A stretch of DNA of 64,000 nt, from the NCBI GenBank assembly GCA_030027265.1, contig JASENG010000007.1:1-64000 (forward strand), written 5' to 3'. Source of the DNA: Lysinibacillus fusiformis. Lineage in GTDB: Bacteria; Bacillota; Bacilli; Bacillales_A; Planococcaceae. Both the position numbers and the translations under genes were made by a program. How positions within the stretch are numbered: the first letter of the stretch is position 1; each line of letters begins with the position of its first letter. The notes under the pieces were generated by a model that was not told where the DNA came from, did no database searches, and was given only the letters and a program-made list of their open reading frames with translations. Positions 25,166 through 33,867 of the stretch are shown one piece after another.

Positions 25166-25200
25166 AGCCCTCTTCTTAAGAAGAGGGCTTTTTGTTTTTC
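25166..25200 (+). terminator. Regulated terminator of the S-box leader
   Basis: AGCCCTCTTCTT pairs with AAGAAGAGGGCT and is followed by TTTTTGTTTTT. It is 60 bases before the metY start codon, the usual arrangement for S-box attenuation. Confidence 0.9.
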
Positions 25201-25259
25201 CATAAGGTCCTCCTCAAAAATAAGATCGCCCATCGATTCTAATTATAGGAGGAAGAAAC

Positions 25260-26561
25260 ATGTCACAACAGCGTCCGGAAACACAATTGCTTCATGGGGG
25301 ACAACAACCTGACCCAGTAACAGGAGCAATTGCAGTACCCATTTATAGAACAACGGCTTATGCTTTTGAAAACACGGAGCATGCGCGGAAATTGTTTGCA
25401 CTCGAACAACCAGGCAATATTTATTCACGAATTATGAACCCGACTGTGGATGTCTTTGAAAAACGTGTTGCTTTACTTGAAGGCGGTACAGCAGCAGTGG
25501 CTGTATCATCTGGTGCGGCCGCTATAGCTTTTTCTATCCTGAATATCGCTGGGGCTGGGGATGAGATTGTCTCTGCAGGTTCTTTATATGGCGGTACTTA
25601 CAACTTATTTGCAAATACATTGCCACGCTATGGCATTACAACTGTATTTGTAGATGAAAGCAATCCAGAGAATTTCGAAGCAGCAATTACGGATAAAACC
25701 AAAGCCATTTATGCTGAAACAGTAGGGAATCCAAGCTTAAACATTTTAGATATTGAACGAGTAGCGGAAATTGCTCATGCGCATGGACTTCCGTTAATTA
25801 TTGATAATACGTTCCCATCCCCATACGGATCGAACCCGATCGAATTTGGAGCAGATGTAGTTATTCATTCTGCAACAAAATGGATTGGGGGGCATGGTAC
25901 AACAATTGGAGGTATAGTAGTGGATGCCGGTAAATTTGATTGGACAAGTGGACGTTTCCCGGGATTCACTGAGCCTGACGCGTCCTACCATGGTTTGCGT
26001 TATGGCGTTGATACAGCAGCAGCTGCCTTTGCAACTAAATTCCGAGTTCAATTATTGCGTGACTTCGGGCCGACTCTTAGTGCAGATAGTGCATTTAACT
26101 TCCTTCAAGGATTAGAAACGCTTCATTTGCGTTATTCAAAACATGGAGAAAATGCATTGAAGGTTGCAGATTACCTTGAAAACCACCCATTCGTGGAATA
26201 TGTGAATTATCCAGAAAAAGAAAACTTCCCATCGCATTCATTGGCGAAAAAATATTTGAAAAATGGCTACGGCTCCATGCTCACATTTGGCATTAAGGGT
26301 GGTCGTGAAGTGGGAAGTAAAGTGATTGATAATGTTCAGCTATTCTCTCATGTTGCGAATGTAGGGGATGCAAAATCCCTGATCATTCACCCAGCCTCAA
26401 CAACGCATCAACAGCTATCACCAGAAGAGTTAAAAGTAGCTGGTGTATCCGAGGAGCTCATTCGCTTATCGGTGGGACTGGAGGCGGTAGAGGATATTAT
26501 AGCTGATTTAGAGCAAGCTTTATCAAAAGCAATTGAAGGTGTTGCACAAGCTAACGCTTAG
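25260..26561 (+). CDS. metY: O-acetylhomoserine sulfhydrylase
   Basis: A 433-residue PLP enzyme of the Cys/Met metabolism family; the length and start (RPETQLLHGGQQPDPVTGAIAVPIYRTTAY) are those of MetY rather than MetB/MetC. The PLP lysine is in HSATKWIGGHG. It makes homocysteine from O-acetylhomoserine and sulfide, the direct sulfhydrylation route to methionine. The SAM riboswitch in front fits this role: it is expressed when methionine and SAM are low. ATG start with AGGAGGAA. A homoserine dehydrogenase gene, supplying the precursor, lies 2.5 kb downstream but in its own unit. Confidence 0.95.
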   Translation: MSQQRPETQLLHGGQQPDPVTGAIAVPIYRTTAYAFENTEHARKLFALEQPGNIYSRIMNPTVDVFEKRVALLEGGTAAVAVSSGAAAIAFSILNIAGAGDEIVSAGSLYGGTYNLFANTLPRYGITTVFVDESNPENFEAAITDKTKAIYAETVGNPSLNILDIERVAEIAHAHGLPLIIDNTFPSPYGSNPIEFGADVVIHSATKWIGGHGTTIGGIVVDAGKFDWTSGRFPGFTEPDASYHGLRYGVDTAAAAFATKFRVQLLRDFGPTLSADSAFNFLQGLETLHLRYSKHGENALKVADYLENHPFVEYVNYPEKENFPSHSLAKKYLKNGYGSMLTFGIKGGREVGSKVIDNVQLFSHVANVGDAKSLIIHPASTTHQQLSPEELKVAGVSEELIRLSVGLEAVEDIIADLEQALSKAIEGVAQANA

Positions 26562-26577
26562 TTAAATAGCTAGAATT

Positions 26578-26630
26578 GGTGGAAACCGACGTTTCATTTC
26601 ATTCGTGAAAGCTGGATTTCCGCCGATTTT
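26578..26630 (+). terminator. Hairpin after metY
   Basis: GGTGGAAA pairs with TTTCCGCC (one G-U), with an inner CGTTTCA/TGAAAGC helix and GATTTT after it. The T run is short, so terminator strength is uncertain. Confidence 0.5.
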
Positions 26631-26690
26631 AGTGACTGCCGTTCATTCGGAGATTGCACGTTTTAAAACCAAGTAATTCAATTAGTTTTA

Positions 26691-26719
26691 TTGACATAAA
26701 AGGGTTTGGTTCGTATAAT
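26691..26719 (+). promoter_or_regulatory. Perfect consensus sigma-A promoter
   Basis: TTGACA and TATAAT, both perfect, separated by 17 bases. The predicted transcript has a leader of about 90 bases before the ATG at 26819. Confidence 0.8.
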
Positions 26720-26818
26720 CTTAATATAGAGAAAATTTATCGGAATTAAAATTTACCCCTTGCAGGATTTATATAAAGCAGTTCACATCGTATCACTAAG
26801 GAAAGGGAGCGTTGTTAA

Positions 26819-27208
26819 ATGGGAAACATTTATAGTGCGCAAAATATTGCGGCGTATTTTATATATGAAATAAATGAAAAGGGTGCTTTTGTTAATCCGT
26901 TTTCAATTCAGCACTTATTAGCAGTAGTAGATAATCTTTGGCATAAAACCTTTGGCCATACTGCTTTTAAAGAAGAGACTGCGACTTTTTCAGAAAGTAA
27001 TTATTTTGTAAAAGAAGTATTCGAAGCCTACAAAGAATTTGAAGGTCAGCATATAGCATTGCCAGCTAAAGAATGGCACTTAGAGTATGGCCAGTTCCAG
27101 CTTGTTCACCGTACATATGCTGTGCCTGCCTTTTCAACTAAAGAAATGCTTATCGTTAATAGTGTTTTGAATAAATATCTTAAAATTACTTTACATCAAG
27201 CATCCTAG
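26819..27208 (+). CDS. Panacea/DUF4065-like small protein
   Basis: A 129-residue protein. The N-terminal AQNIAAYFIYEINEKGAFVNPFSIQHLLAVVDNLWHKTFG and the middle FVKEVFEAYKEFEGQHI follow the pattern of the Panacea (DUF4065, SocA-like) fold, in which a helix carrying LQKLLY is followed by PVVPEVYxxFK. Panacea proteins are antitoxins or adaptor proteins. No toxin gene adjoins: metY is upstream and a sigma factor downstream, each with its own terminator. The gene is led by a perfect consensus promoter and an AAGGGAGCG binding site, so it should be strongly expressed. The similarity is distant and the role unknown. Confidence 0.5.
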   Translation: MGNIYSAQNIAAYFIYEINEKGAFVNPFSIQHLLAVVDNLWHKTFGHTAFKEETATFSESNYFVKEVFEAYKEFEGQHIALPAKEWHLEYGQFQLVHRTYAVPAFSTKEMLIVNSVLNKYLKITLHQAS

Positions 27209-27250
27209 CAACCGCCCATTTAACAACTATACCAATCGCCCTTTGACCCG

Positions 27251-27282
27251 AACCTGTACAAAATTTCTGTACAGGTTTTTTT
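27251..27282 (+). terminator. Terminator of the Panacea-like gene
   Basis: AACCTGTACA pairs perfectly with TGTACAGGTT, then a T run. Confidence 0.88.
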
Positions 27283-27303
27283 AATTCAAAATTTCCGCTT
27301 CAA

Positions 27304-27332
27304 TGAAAACTTTTTCGCTAAGTGCTCGGGTA
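27304..27332 (+). promoter_or_regulatory. Possible ECF-sigma autoregulated promoter
   Basis: TGAAAAC followed by a T run and, after 16 bases, CGGGTA. Bacillus ECF promoters have TGAAAC and CGTC or CGTA at this spacing. It lies about 54 bases before the sigma gene start. Confidence 0.4.
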
Positions 27333-27385
27333 TTATTAGTAAACAGATAATTCGTTTTTTAATACGAAGAGAAAGGGTGTGAATA

Positions 27386-27937
27386 ATGAAGGAGCTGGAG
27401 ATTGTTCAACAGATTAAAAATGGAGACGTTCAAGCGTTTCACGATCTATATGATTTATATTTCGAATATGCCATGAGAGTAGCAACTGTTGTCATGAACC
27501 ATCAGAGTTCAAATGCAAAAGACGCTGTACAAGAAACCTTTATTCGTGTGTATCAGAATATTAAAGGCTACGATACTAGCCGCCCATTCAAACCATGGTT
27601 TTATAGGATTCTGATCAATGAATGTCATCGAATATTAAAAAGGAATGGTAAAATCATCAGCGTTGGCGAAGGTTTCAATAAAGCAGAACAGGATGAGCTT
27701 GCCTATGAAGGGATAAATCAATTTATTGAACATGAGGACTTGTATAAGGCTATTGAAAGTTTAGAGCACCATCATCGTGTCCCGATTGTCCTGAAATATT
27801 TAAATGGCTTTAAGGAGCAGGAAGTTGCAGAAATTCTCGATGAAAATTTAAATACAATTAAATCACGATTATATAAAGGAAAGCAAAAATTAAAAGGGTT
27901 ACTAAAAAATGAGAAGGAGGGAAGTCAGGATGGATGA
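27386..27937 (+). CDS. ECF-type RNA polymerase sigma factor
   Basis: A 183-residue sigma-70 family protein of the extracytoplasmic-function class. Region 2 covers about residues 10-75 (DLYDLYFEYAMRVA...DAVQETFIRVYQNIKGYD...FKPWFYRILINECHR); region 4 covers about 115-170 (LYKAIESLEHHHRVPIVLKYLNGFKEQEVAEIL...NTIKSRLYKGKQKL). Target genes are unknown. ATG start with AAAGGGTG. The stop codon lies inside the next gene, a membrane protein that is probably its anti-sigma factor. An ECF-like promoter motif upstream suggests autoregulation. Confidence 0.9.
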   Translation: MKELEIVQQIKNGDVQAFHDLYDLYFEYAMRVATVVMNHQSSNAKDAVQETFIRVYQNIKGYDTSRPFKPWFYRILINECHRILKRNGKIISVGEGFNKAEQDELAYEGINQFIEHEDLYKAIESLEHHHRVPIVLKYLNGFKEQEVAEILDENLNTIKSRLYKGKQKLKGLLKNEKEGSQDG

Positions 27938-28682
27938 AAAAAATTTCGAAAAAGAAGTAAAAGAGGCCCTAAAGAATAAAACGAATCACTATTTAGATGG
28001 AAAAGATGAAGTATGGCGGAATATTGAATCTCGATTGAATTTAAAAGAGAAATCACCCAAAAGACAGAAAACCACAAAATCAAAGGGGCGCTTTGTCGGT
28101 ATTGCAATAACTGCAGCAGTCTTGGTTGTACTTTTGGGTTTCGCTACTGTAACTACTACAGGGCAAGCATTTGTCGAGCGTTTAAAACAATACTTTGAAC
28201 CAGAGAAAAATGTAGTCACAGAAATCGAAGGACATCCTGAAGAACAAGAAGTCATCCTTCATGAAAGAGCCGATTATGTTATTTATATCGATGAGGAACG
28301 ATATAAAATGATTCATGAAGGGGATAAGGATATCGTTACAACGAAAGAGCCGCTGGAAGAAAGGTATCCGGAAGTATCCATGACGATCTCCCAAGTAATC
28401 GATAAAACACCTGAGCAATTAGCAAAGGAATATTCAGAGGAGCTAAAAACCTCTTTTGCAACAGTGAAAGAAATTGAAACAGTAACAGAACCGGTGAATG
28501 GAATTTTAGTATCAGCGATTGATGGAAGTGAATGGGATAGCCCGGTTAATAAGATCTATCTTGTTTCTAATGGCAATGAGGGCAGTTTTGTTTTTGACCT
28601 AAAATATTTCCTTGAGGCTGCAGAGGGTCATGGAGCAAGATTTTACCATATGTTAGAAGAATTTCAAATCGTTCAAAAATAA
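27930..28682 (+). CDS. Membrane-bound anti-sigma factor (probable)
   Basis: A 250-residue protein: a cytoplasmic N-terminal part of about 45 residues (KNFEKEVKEALKNKTNHYLDGKDEVWRNIESRL), one membrane helix at about 48-68 (FVGIAITAAVLVVLLGFATV) and an extracellular domain. Overlapping the ECF sigma gene by eight bases with a strong AAGGAGGG binding site indicates translational coupling, as usual for sigma/anti-sigma pairs. The extracellular domain (VILHERADYVIYIDEERYKMI, HMLEEFQIV) resembles DUF4367-like sensor domains. The signal it senses is unknown. Confidence 0.75.
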   Translation: MDEKNFEKEVKEALKNKTNHYLDGKDEVWRNIESRLNLKEKSPKRQKTTKSKGRFVGIAITAAVLVVLLGFATVTTTGQAFVERLKQYFEPEKNVVTEIEGHPEEQEVILHERADYVIYIDEERYKMIHEGDKDIVTTKEPLEERYPEVSMTISQVIDKTPEQLAKEYSEELKTSFATVKEIETVTEPVNGILVSAIDGSEWDSPVNKIYLVSNGNEGSFVFDLKYFLEAAEGHGARFYHMLEEFQIVQK

Positions 28683-28701
28683 ACTTATGTTATAATTAAA
28701 C

Positions 28702-28731
28702 AGGTATCTCATATATGGAGATGCCTTTTTA
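28702..28731 (+). terminator. Terminator of the sigma/anti-sigma operon
   Basis: AGGTATCTC pairs with GAGATGCCT (one G-U), with A/T-rich arms outside and TTTTT after it. Confidence 0.75.
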
Positions 28732-29057
28732 ATTATATAAGGATGATATAGGTAAAGATACATTACTGGAAAAGAATTTTAGAATATAGTATTTTTATAA
28801 AATATTTATGAACCTTTTTGGCCTTCTTAAAAAAACAAATGTCCACCTAAGGAAGAATGTTCTTGAGTTCCTTCCAAATATAAGATAAAATTTCCTTAAG
28901 TTAAATTTTTCGAATTGTTTGTTTTTAATCCTATAATTACGTATATCGGTTTGGCGTATGATAATGGAAGGAATCGTTATCGGCTAACCTTATACATTTA
29001 GATTCATAGACGTTTAAAGTTGCAGTGAGAAGAGTGAAGATGGAGGCGAGTATAGAA
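28732..29057. other. Intergenic region upstream of hom
   Basis: No ORF and no recognisable riboswitch or T-box. A short inverted repeat AAGGAA/TTCCTT lies at about 28849-28873. No promoter stands out. Confidence 0.4.
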
Positions 29058-30044
29058 ATGGCAACAATCAAGGCGGCCATCTTAGGTTTTGGCACAGTAG
29101 GTCAGGGTATATATCATATTTTAAATGAAAAACGTGAAGAACTTCGCGATAAATTAGGTTTAGAATTAGAAGTAGCGAAAATTCTGGTACGTGATACAAC
29201 GAAAGAACGTGTACCAGGAACTGCACATTTATTAACAGACAGCATTGACGATTGCCTTTCTGTAAAAGGAATCCAAGTTGTATTTGAAGCGATTGTAAAT
29301 GAAGAACCTGCATATGGCTACTTAAAGAAGGCTGTGGAAAATAAATGCCATGTCATTACTGCCAACAAAGTTATGTTCGCTAAACGTGGGATAGAATTGC
29401 AGGAGCTAGCAAGGCAAAATGGTGTATTTGTCGGATATGAAGCAACAACAGCTGGCGGTGTACCAGTTATTAAAACGATGAAAAATATTTTATTAGTCAA
29501 TGATGTCTCCAGAATTCAAGGAATTTTAAATGGGACAACAAATTATATTTTAACTAAAATGCGTGCAGAAGGCTGGTCCTTTGATGAAGCCCTGAAAGAA
29601 GCGCAAATACTAGGGTATGCAGAGGCTGATCCATATAATGATATTTCGGGTCAAGATGCATTCAAAAAGCTTATGATCCTATCTTCACTAGCGTTTGGTG
29701 ATCAACCGAACTGGGCAGATGTTGAGGTGATCGGCATTGACAGTATTTCAGCTGAAGAAGTCGCGGAATCGATTGAAAAAGGGCTGCGCTATCGGCATGT
29801 GGCAGAGGTTGAAAAGTACCCGGATGGAACGCTTTATGCAAAAGTAGCTCCTATGTTAGTTGATAAAGAACATCCACTCTATCCAATTGATGATGTATTT
29901 AACGCGGTGACAATGGAAACCAACTACATTGGTACGCTGACGCTGGTTGGACCTGGAGCAGGCATGTATCCAACAGCAAGTGTCATGGTGGAAGACTATG
30001 CAGAAATTATCGGCAAACGTGCGGGATTTGTCGTAACAATTTAA
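29058..30044 (+). CDS. hom: Homoserine dehydrogenase (short form without ACT domain)
   Basis: About 328 residues: a Rossmann NAD(P)-binding start (AAILGFGTVGQGIYHIL), the NADP/substrate motif TANKVMFAKRG, the catalytic region GILNGTTNYILTKM and GYAEADPYNDISGQDA, and the closing dimerisation stretch ETNYIGTLTLVGPGAGMYPTASVMVEDY. It reduces aspartate semialdehyde to homoserine, feeding threonine and, through O-acetylhomoserine, the metY reaction. It lacks the C-terminal ACT domain of about 90 residues present in many Bacillus Hom proteins, so feedback control by threonine may be absent. Start: ATG 29058 chosen because the conserved part begins there and GGAGG is upstream (11-base spacer); ATG 29040 is an alternative. 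Confidence 0.88.
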   Translation: MATIKAAILGFGTVGQGIYHILNEKREELRDKLGLELEVAKILVRDTTKERVPGTAHLLTDSIDDCLSVKGIQVVFEAIVNEEPAYGYLKKAVENKCHVITANKVMFAKRGIELQELARQNGVFVGYEATTAGGVPVIKTMKNILLVNDVSRIQGILNGTTNYILTKMRAEGWSFDEALKEAQILGYAEADPYNDISGQDAFKKLMILSSLAFGDQPNWADVEVIGIDSISAEEVAESIEKGLRYRHVAEVEKYPDGTLYAKVAPMLVDKEHPLYPIDDVFNAVTMETNYIGTLTLVGPGAGMYPTASVMVEDYAEIIGKRAGFVVTI

Positions 30045-30089
30045 AACATCTTGAGGCGGGAAAAGTTTTCGCGCTTCAAGATGTTTTTT
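30043..30089 (+). terminator. Terminator of hom
   Basis: AACATCTTGA pairs with TCAAGATGTT with an inner GC-rich helix, then TTTT. The hairpin is AT-flanked on both sides, so it may also stop the convergent gene. Confidence 0.8.
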
Positions 30090-30114
30090 GCATACGTTGA
30101 ATTGGGCAATGGAA

Positions 30115-30345
30115 TTAGTCTTCATCCTTAATATCGGGATCTTCAGGAATCGGGGTGTTGCGCCAAACTTCAATTTCCTCTTTGATTCGTTCTAATTGCT
30201 CGTGATACGTATCAAATTGGGCACTATTTACAAGGTACTGTGTGCCATCATATACTGCTTTGATGCGGCCAGCATAGATGTAGCGAAGTACTTGTTCCTC
30301 AGGCATCGAGATGTCCTGCGCAGTTTCGGCAACAGTTTTATACAT
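30115..30345 (-). CDS. Excisionase-like small DNA-binding protein
   Basis: A 76-residue protein. The N-terminal 50 residues (TVAETAQDISMPEEQVLRYIYAGRIKAVYDGTQYLVNSAQFDTY) have the winged-helix layout of excisionase/MerR-type helix-turn-helix proteins: a first helix, a recognition helix before YAGRIKA, and a wing. The tail is acidic. Start: ATG 30345 with GGAGGAGGT eight bases upstream. It lies downstream of the DUF779 and aldehyde dehydrogenase genes on the same strand but is separated from them by a terminator. No phage genes surround it, so a chromosomal regulator role is more likely than excision. Confidence 0.7.
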   Translation of the reverse strand: MYKTVAETAQDISMPEEQVLRYIYAGRIKAVYDGTQYLVNSAQFDTYHEQLERIKEEIEVWRNTPIPEDPDIKDED

Positions 30346-30434
30346 GCATGATGACCTCCTCCATTTTAAGTATGTAATTCTAAAGAGATTCCCCATGTTT
30401 ATTATAAGTGATTATTTCAAAAACACTACAATTC

Positions 30435-30477
30435 AAAAAAGAGCGGCCCAATTGAACTTCCATTCAATCAGGCTGCT
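30435..30477 (-). terminator. Terminator of the aldehyde dehydrogenase/DUF779 operon
   Basis: On the minus strand GAGCAGCCTGATTGAA pairs, with a few mismatches, with TTCAATTGGGCCGCTC, then six T. Confidence 0.75.
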
Positions 30478-30483
30478 CCCATT

Positions 30484-30849
30484 TTATTTAAATAGTTCTT
30501 TTACTTTTGTATATTCTTCCTCGTTGAAAACCCGCGAGCGTGTAATGAAGTGTTTGTCTTCAATGCTATCAAGTGAGAATTCTGCTCCGCTGCCATCAAG
30601 AGCGTCGATAATCAGCTGTGTATGCTTCCAATAGTCGTATTGGCTTCGGTGCATATAGAAGGGGGCGTCACCGATTGAGCCTAGATAGATATCGGAATCT
30701 GAAATTCGAAAATCTCCTTCTCTGTAGCACATGGGAACCGAGCCATCACAGCAGCCCCCAGATTGATAAAACATAATAGATTCATGTTTTTCTTTCAGCA
30801 GCTCTATCAATCGAAGTGCCTCTACTGTGGCAATAACACGATCTATCAT
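30484..30849 (-). CDS. DUF779 protein
   Basis: A 121-residue protein with the DUF779 signature FYQSGGCCDGSVPMCYREGDF and the conserved SRVFNEEEY tail. DUF779 genes are found directly after aldehyde dehydrogenase genes in many bacteria. Here the distance is 19 bases, on the same strand. The paired cysteines suggest metal binding or redox activity, but no function has been established. ATG start with AAGGGAG. A terminator follows. Confidence 0.88.
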   Translation of the reverse strand: MIDRVIATVEALRLIELLKEKHESIMFYQSGGCCDGSVPMCYREGDFRISDSDIYLGSIGDAPFYMHRSQYDYWKHTQLIIDALDGSGAEFSLDSIEDKHFITRSRVFNEEEYTKVKELFK

Positions 30850-30868
30850 ATTCTATTCTCCCTTCGAT

Positions 30869-32389
30869 TTAGAAGAAGCCCATAGCATTTCTATTATAGC
30901 TAGTTAAGATACATTTTGTTTGTTGATAGTGATCTAGCATCATTGCGTGATTTTCACGGCCGATACCTGACATTTTGAAGCCGCCAAATGCAGCACCTGC
31001 TGGATATTGGTGATAAGTGTTTGTCCAAACACGGCCAGCTTGGATCGCACGGCCGGCACGGTAAGCGATATCGCCGCTGCGTGACCATACACCTGCACCA
31101 AGGCCGTAAAGTGTATCGTTCGCAATTTCGATTGCTTCATCGAAATCCTTGAATGTTGTAACAGAAAGTACTGGACCAAAGATTTCTTCCTGGAAGATGC
31201 GCATTTTGTTGTTGCCTTTAAATACTGTTGGCTTGATATAATTGCCATTTTCAAGGTCGCCGCCTAAATGGTTTTCTTCTCCGCCAATTAGCAATTCAGC
31301 GCCTTCTTCTTGTCCAAGTTGGATATAAGAAAGGATCTTTTCTTTTTGCTGAGTAGAAGCCTGTGCACCCATCATTACTTCAGTATCAAGCGGGTTGCCA
31401 ACTTTAATCGCTTTAACGCGCTCTAATGCACGTTCCATAAATTTATCGTAGATTGATTCTTGAATTAATGCACGAGATGGACAAGTACAAACTTCGCCAT
31501 TGTTTAATGCAAATAATACAAGACCTTCTATTGCTTTATCTAAGAACTCATCTTCTTGATCCATCACGTCTTCAAAGAATACGTTTGGAGATTTACCGCC
31601 AAGTTCTAATGTTACTGGAATAATGTTTTCTGTTGCATATTGCATAATTTGGCGACCAACTGCAGTAGAACCAGTAAAGGCAATTTTTGCGATTCTTGGA
31701 TTTGTTGCCAATGGTTTACCAACTTCGATACCGAAACCGTTTACAATATTTAATATGCCTGCTGGAAGCAAGTCTTGGATTAACTCCACCAATACCATGA
31801 TAGAAACAGGAGTTTGTTCAGCTGGTTTTAAAACGATACAGTTTCCTGCAGCAAGTGCCGGTGCAATTTTCCATGCAGCCATAAGAATTGGGAAATTCCA
31901 AGGAATAATTTGTCCAACAACCCCTAAAGGCTCTTGGAAATGATATGCTACTGTATCATTATCTAATTGAGTCATGTGACCTTCTTGAGAACGAATTGTG
32001 CTTGCAAAGTAACGGAAGTGGTCAATCGCTAATGGAATATCCGCATTTAATGTTTCGCGAACAGCTTTTCCGTTTTCCCATGTTTCTGCTACTGCAAGGT
32101 ATTCTAAATTTTCTTCTAAACGATCAGCGATTTTATTTAAAAGAATCGCACGTTCTGTTGTAGATGTTTTTCCCCAAGCATCTTTTGCGGCATGAGCAGC
32201 ATCTAATGCTAGTTCGATATCTTCAACTGTAGAACGAGCAGCTTTCGTAAATACTTCACCAGTAATTGGTGTTTTATTATCAAAATATTGACCCTTTACT
32301 GGTGCAACCCATTCGCCACCGATAAAGTTATCGTATTTTTCTTTGAAGTTAACAATTGCTCCTGTTGTATTAGGATTTGCATAGATCAT
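30869..32389 (-). CDS. NAD-dependent aldehyde dehydrogenase
   Basis: A 506-residue ALDH of the AcoD/ExaC type (acetaldehyde and short-chain aldehydes). Motifs: [20 protein letters not shown] (cofactor), [11 protein letters not shown], the general-base Glu in LELGGKSPN, the nucleophile Cys in [21 protein letters not shown], and the typical C-terminal [25 protein letters not shown]. The paired DUF779 gene and length fit this subgroup. ATG start with AAGGGGGA. A near-perfect CcpA cre site lies 43 bases upstream, indicating repression on good carbon sources. Confidence 0.9.
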   Translation of the reverse strand: MIYANPNTTGAIVNFKEKYDNFIGGEWVAPVKGQYFDNKTPITGEVFTKAARSTVEDIELALDAAHAAKDAWGKTSTTERAILLNKIADRLEENLEYLAVAETWENGKAVRETLNADIPLAIDHFRYFASTIRSQEGHMTQLDNDTVAYHFQEPLGVVGQIIPWNFPILMAAWKIAPALAAGNCIVLKPAEQTPVSIMVLVELIQDLLPAGILNIVNGFGIEVGKPLATNPRIAKIAFTGSTAVGRQIMQYATENIIPVTLELGGKSPNVFFEDVMDQEDEFLDKAIEGLVLFALNNGEVCTCPSRALIQESIYDKFMERALERVKAIKVGNPLDTEVMMGAQASTQQKEKILSYIQLGQEEGAELLIGGEENHLGGDLENGNYIKPTVFKGNNKMRIFQEEIFGPVLSVTTFKDFDEAIEIANDTLYGLGAGVWSRSGDIAYRAGRAIQAGRVWTNTYHQYPAGAAFGGFKMSGIGRENHAMMLDHYQQTKCILTSYNRNAMGFF

Positions 32390-32431
32390 TATGAGTCCCC
32401 CTTAGGAAGTATATACAGTGGAAATATCGAA

Positions 32432-32447
32432 ATGATGACGCTTACAT
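32432..32447 (-). promoter_or_regulatory. CcpA cre site upstream of the aldehyde dehydrogenase gene
   Basis: On the minus strand ATGTAAGCGTCATCAT agrees with WTGNNARCGNWWWCAW at every fixed position but one. The site sits 43-58 bases before the start codon. Confidence 0.7.
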
Positions 32448-32722
32448 TTCTGCGTAAAAAAATATTCTATAAAGAAATTTTTTACTAGTTTTCTACTGCT
32501 ATATTCATATAATGGACCTTCATCGGGAAATTATCAAGCAATAAATCTCGTTTTTTGTCGAAAAGAAATTTCTTCTTATAATACGAGAAAAAAGTATTTT
32601 CCAGAAATATTCGCGGTTTGTTATTTTGAGAGTGATATGAAATTGAACGAGCAATTATACGCTTGTTTTTTTAATTTTCATTGTTTATTATCACCGAAAG
32701 TTGGTAGATACACAGTATAGTT

Positions 32723-32731
32723 TGGTATAAT
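32723..32731 (+). promoter_or_regulatory. Extended -10 promoter of the EamA transporter gene
   Basis: TGGTATAAT is a perfect extended -10 element; a TTGGTA lies upstream at a long 19-base spacing. The gene starts about 100 bases downstream. Confidence 0.5.
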
Positions 32732-32833
32732 TTAACAAGCTGATGCAGCAAAGAAAGTGGAGTCATAACCATAAATTTAGTAAGTTTGAAAGTACTGCAA
32801 TAATCGAAATGACATAAATAGAGGGTGTATTGA

Positions 32834-33700
32834 ATGAATTTGTTTGCATACATATTTGTTTTGCTGGCAGCGATGCTTTGGGGAACTGTTGGAACGACTC
32901 AAACCTTTTTACAGGCAGATGTATCTTCCGTTGCTGTGGCAGGAGTACGATCGGCAATCGGGGGAGGAGTGCTGCTTCTGGCTTCGCTATTCCTGCGAAA
33001 AATAAATTTTAAATCCTGGTCCTGGAAGTGGACAATCCTGGCAGCGTTAACGATTGCTTTATTCCAATCTCTGTTTTTCACTTCCGTACGATTTACGGGT
33101 GTAGCTTTAGGGACTGTTGTGACTATCGGGAGCTCCCCGGTGTTTTCTGGCTTAGTTGAATGGGCTATTTGGAAAAGGAAGCCGAATCGAGTTTGGGCAA
33201 TCGCGACCGCGCTGGCGATTGTTGGATGTGTTTTATTATTTGTAAATCGTGGAGAAGCTTCGATTAATCCGATTGGAATTCTTTTAGCGTTGTGTGCAGG
33301 TCTCATGTTCGCGTTATATACAAACTGCAGCAAACGATTAACCGATAAGGAAGACACGCTCCCAGCTGTGGCGATGACATTTACGATATGTGCACTGCTG
33401 CTGTTGCCGTTCTCTGGTGATGGTGTCATGTGGGTATTTGAAGGCCAAAATCTGATTCCTATGATATTTATGGGATTAGTAGCAACAAGTATAGCCTATC
33501 TTCTATTTTTAGGTGGGTTAGAAAAAATCTCTTCATCCTCTGCGGTGACATTATCCTTAGCTGAACCTTTAACGGCGGCACTACTAGGGGTCTTTTTAGT
33601 CAACGAATATTTGAGTCCCACTTCTTGGGTTGGCGTTGTAATGTTACTAGGCGGGATAATCGTCTTGACTGTGGGGAGCCGAAAATCGGGAGTAGAATAG
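32834..33700 (+). CDS. EamA family (DMT) transporter
   Basis: A 288-residue protein with ten membrane helices in two EamA repeats. The first repeat begins LLAAMLWGTVGTTQTFLQ and contains RSAIGGGVLLLASLFLR; the second ends with SLAEPLTAALLGVFLVNEYLSPTSWVGVVMLLGGIIVL. This is a typical small-metabolite exporter; substrate unknown. ATG start with AGAGGGTG. No partner genes. Confidence 0.88.
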   Translation: MNLFAYIFVLLAAMLWGTVGTTQTFLQADVSSVAVAGVRSAIGGGVLLLASLFLRKINFKSWSWKWTILAALTIALFQSLFFTSVRFTGVALGTVVTIGSSPVFSGLVEWAIWKRKPNRVWAIATALAIVGCVLLFVNRGEASINPIGILLALCAGLMFALYTNCSKRLTDKEDTLPAVAMTFTICALLLLPFSGDGVMWVFEGQNLIPMIFMGLVATSIAYLLFLGGLEKISSSSAVTLSLAEPLTAALLGVFLVNEYLSPTSWVGVVMLLGGIIVLTVGSRKSGVE

Positions 33701-33867
33701 ACCCGAAAAAATAAGTTTTTGAATTGAGATAAGGTTGGATTCGTAATATTTTTAAGCTTCTTGAACAGTATCGGAGCAGAACAATCAATCAATTGATTTT
33801 CTTTTGAAGGATGATTAGTAAAGCATGGTAACCATGGGTATTTTTCATGTAGGAAAGAATTCTTAAG

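Noticed and set aside
26819-27208. Toxin-antitoxin pair
   Set aside because: The Panacea-like protein has no neighbouring small toxin gene; both adjoining genes have clear metabolic or regulatory roles and separate terminators.
28732-29057. T-box or threonine-type attenuator before hom
   Set aside because: I found neither a T-box bulge sequence nor a threonine/isoleucine-rich leader peptide with terminator.
30115-30345. Prophage or integrative element excisionase
   Set aside because: No integrase, attachment repeats or phage genes surround it.
33496-33792. Minus-strand frame overlapping the end of the EamA transporter gene
   Set aside because: Composition mirrors the coding strand of the transporter and there is no start signal.
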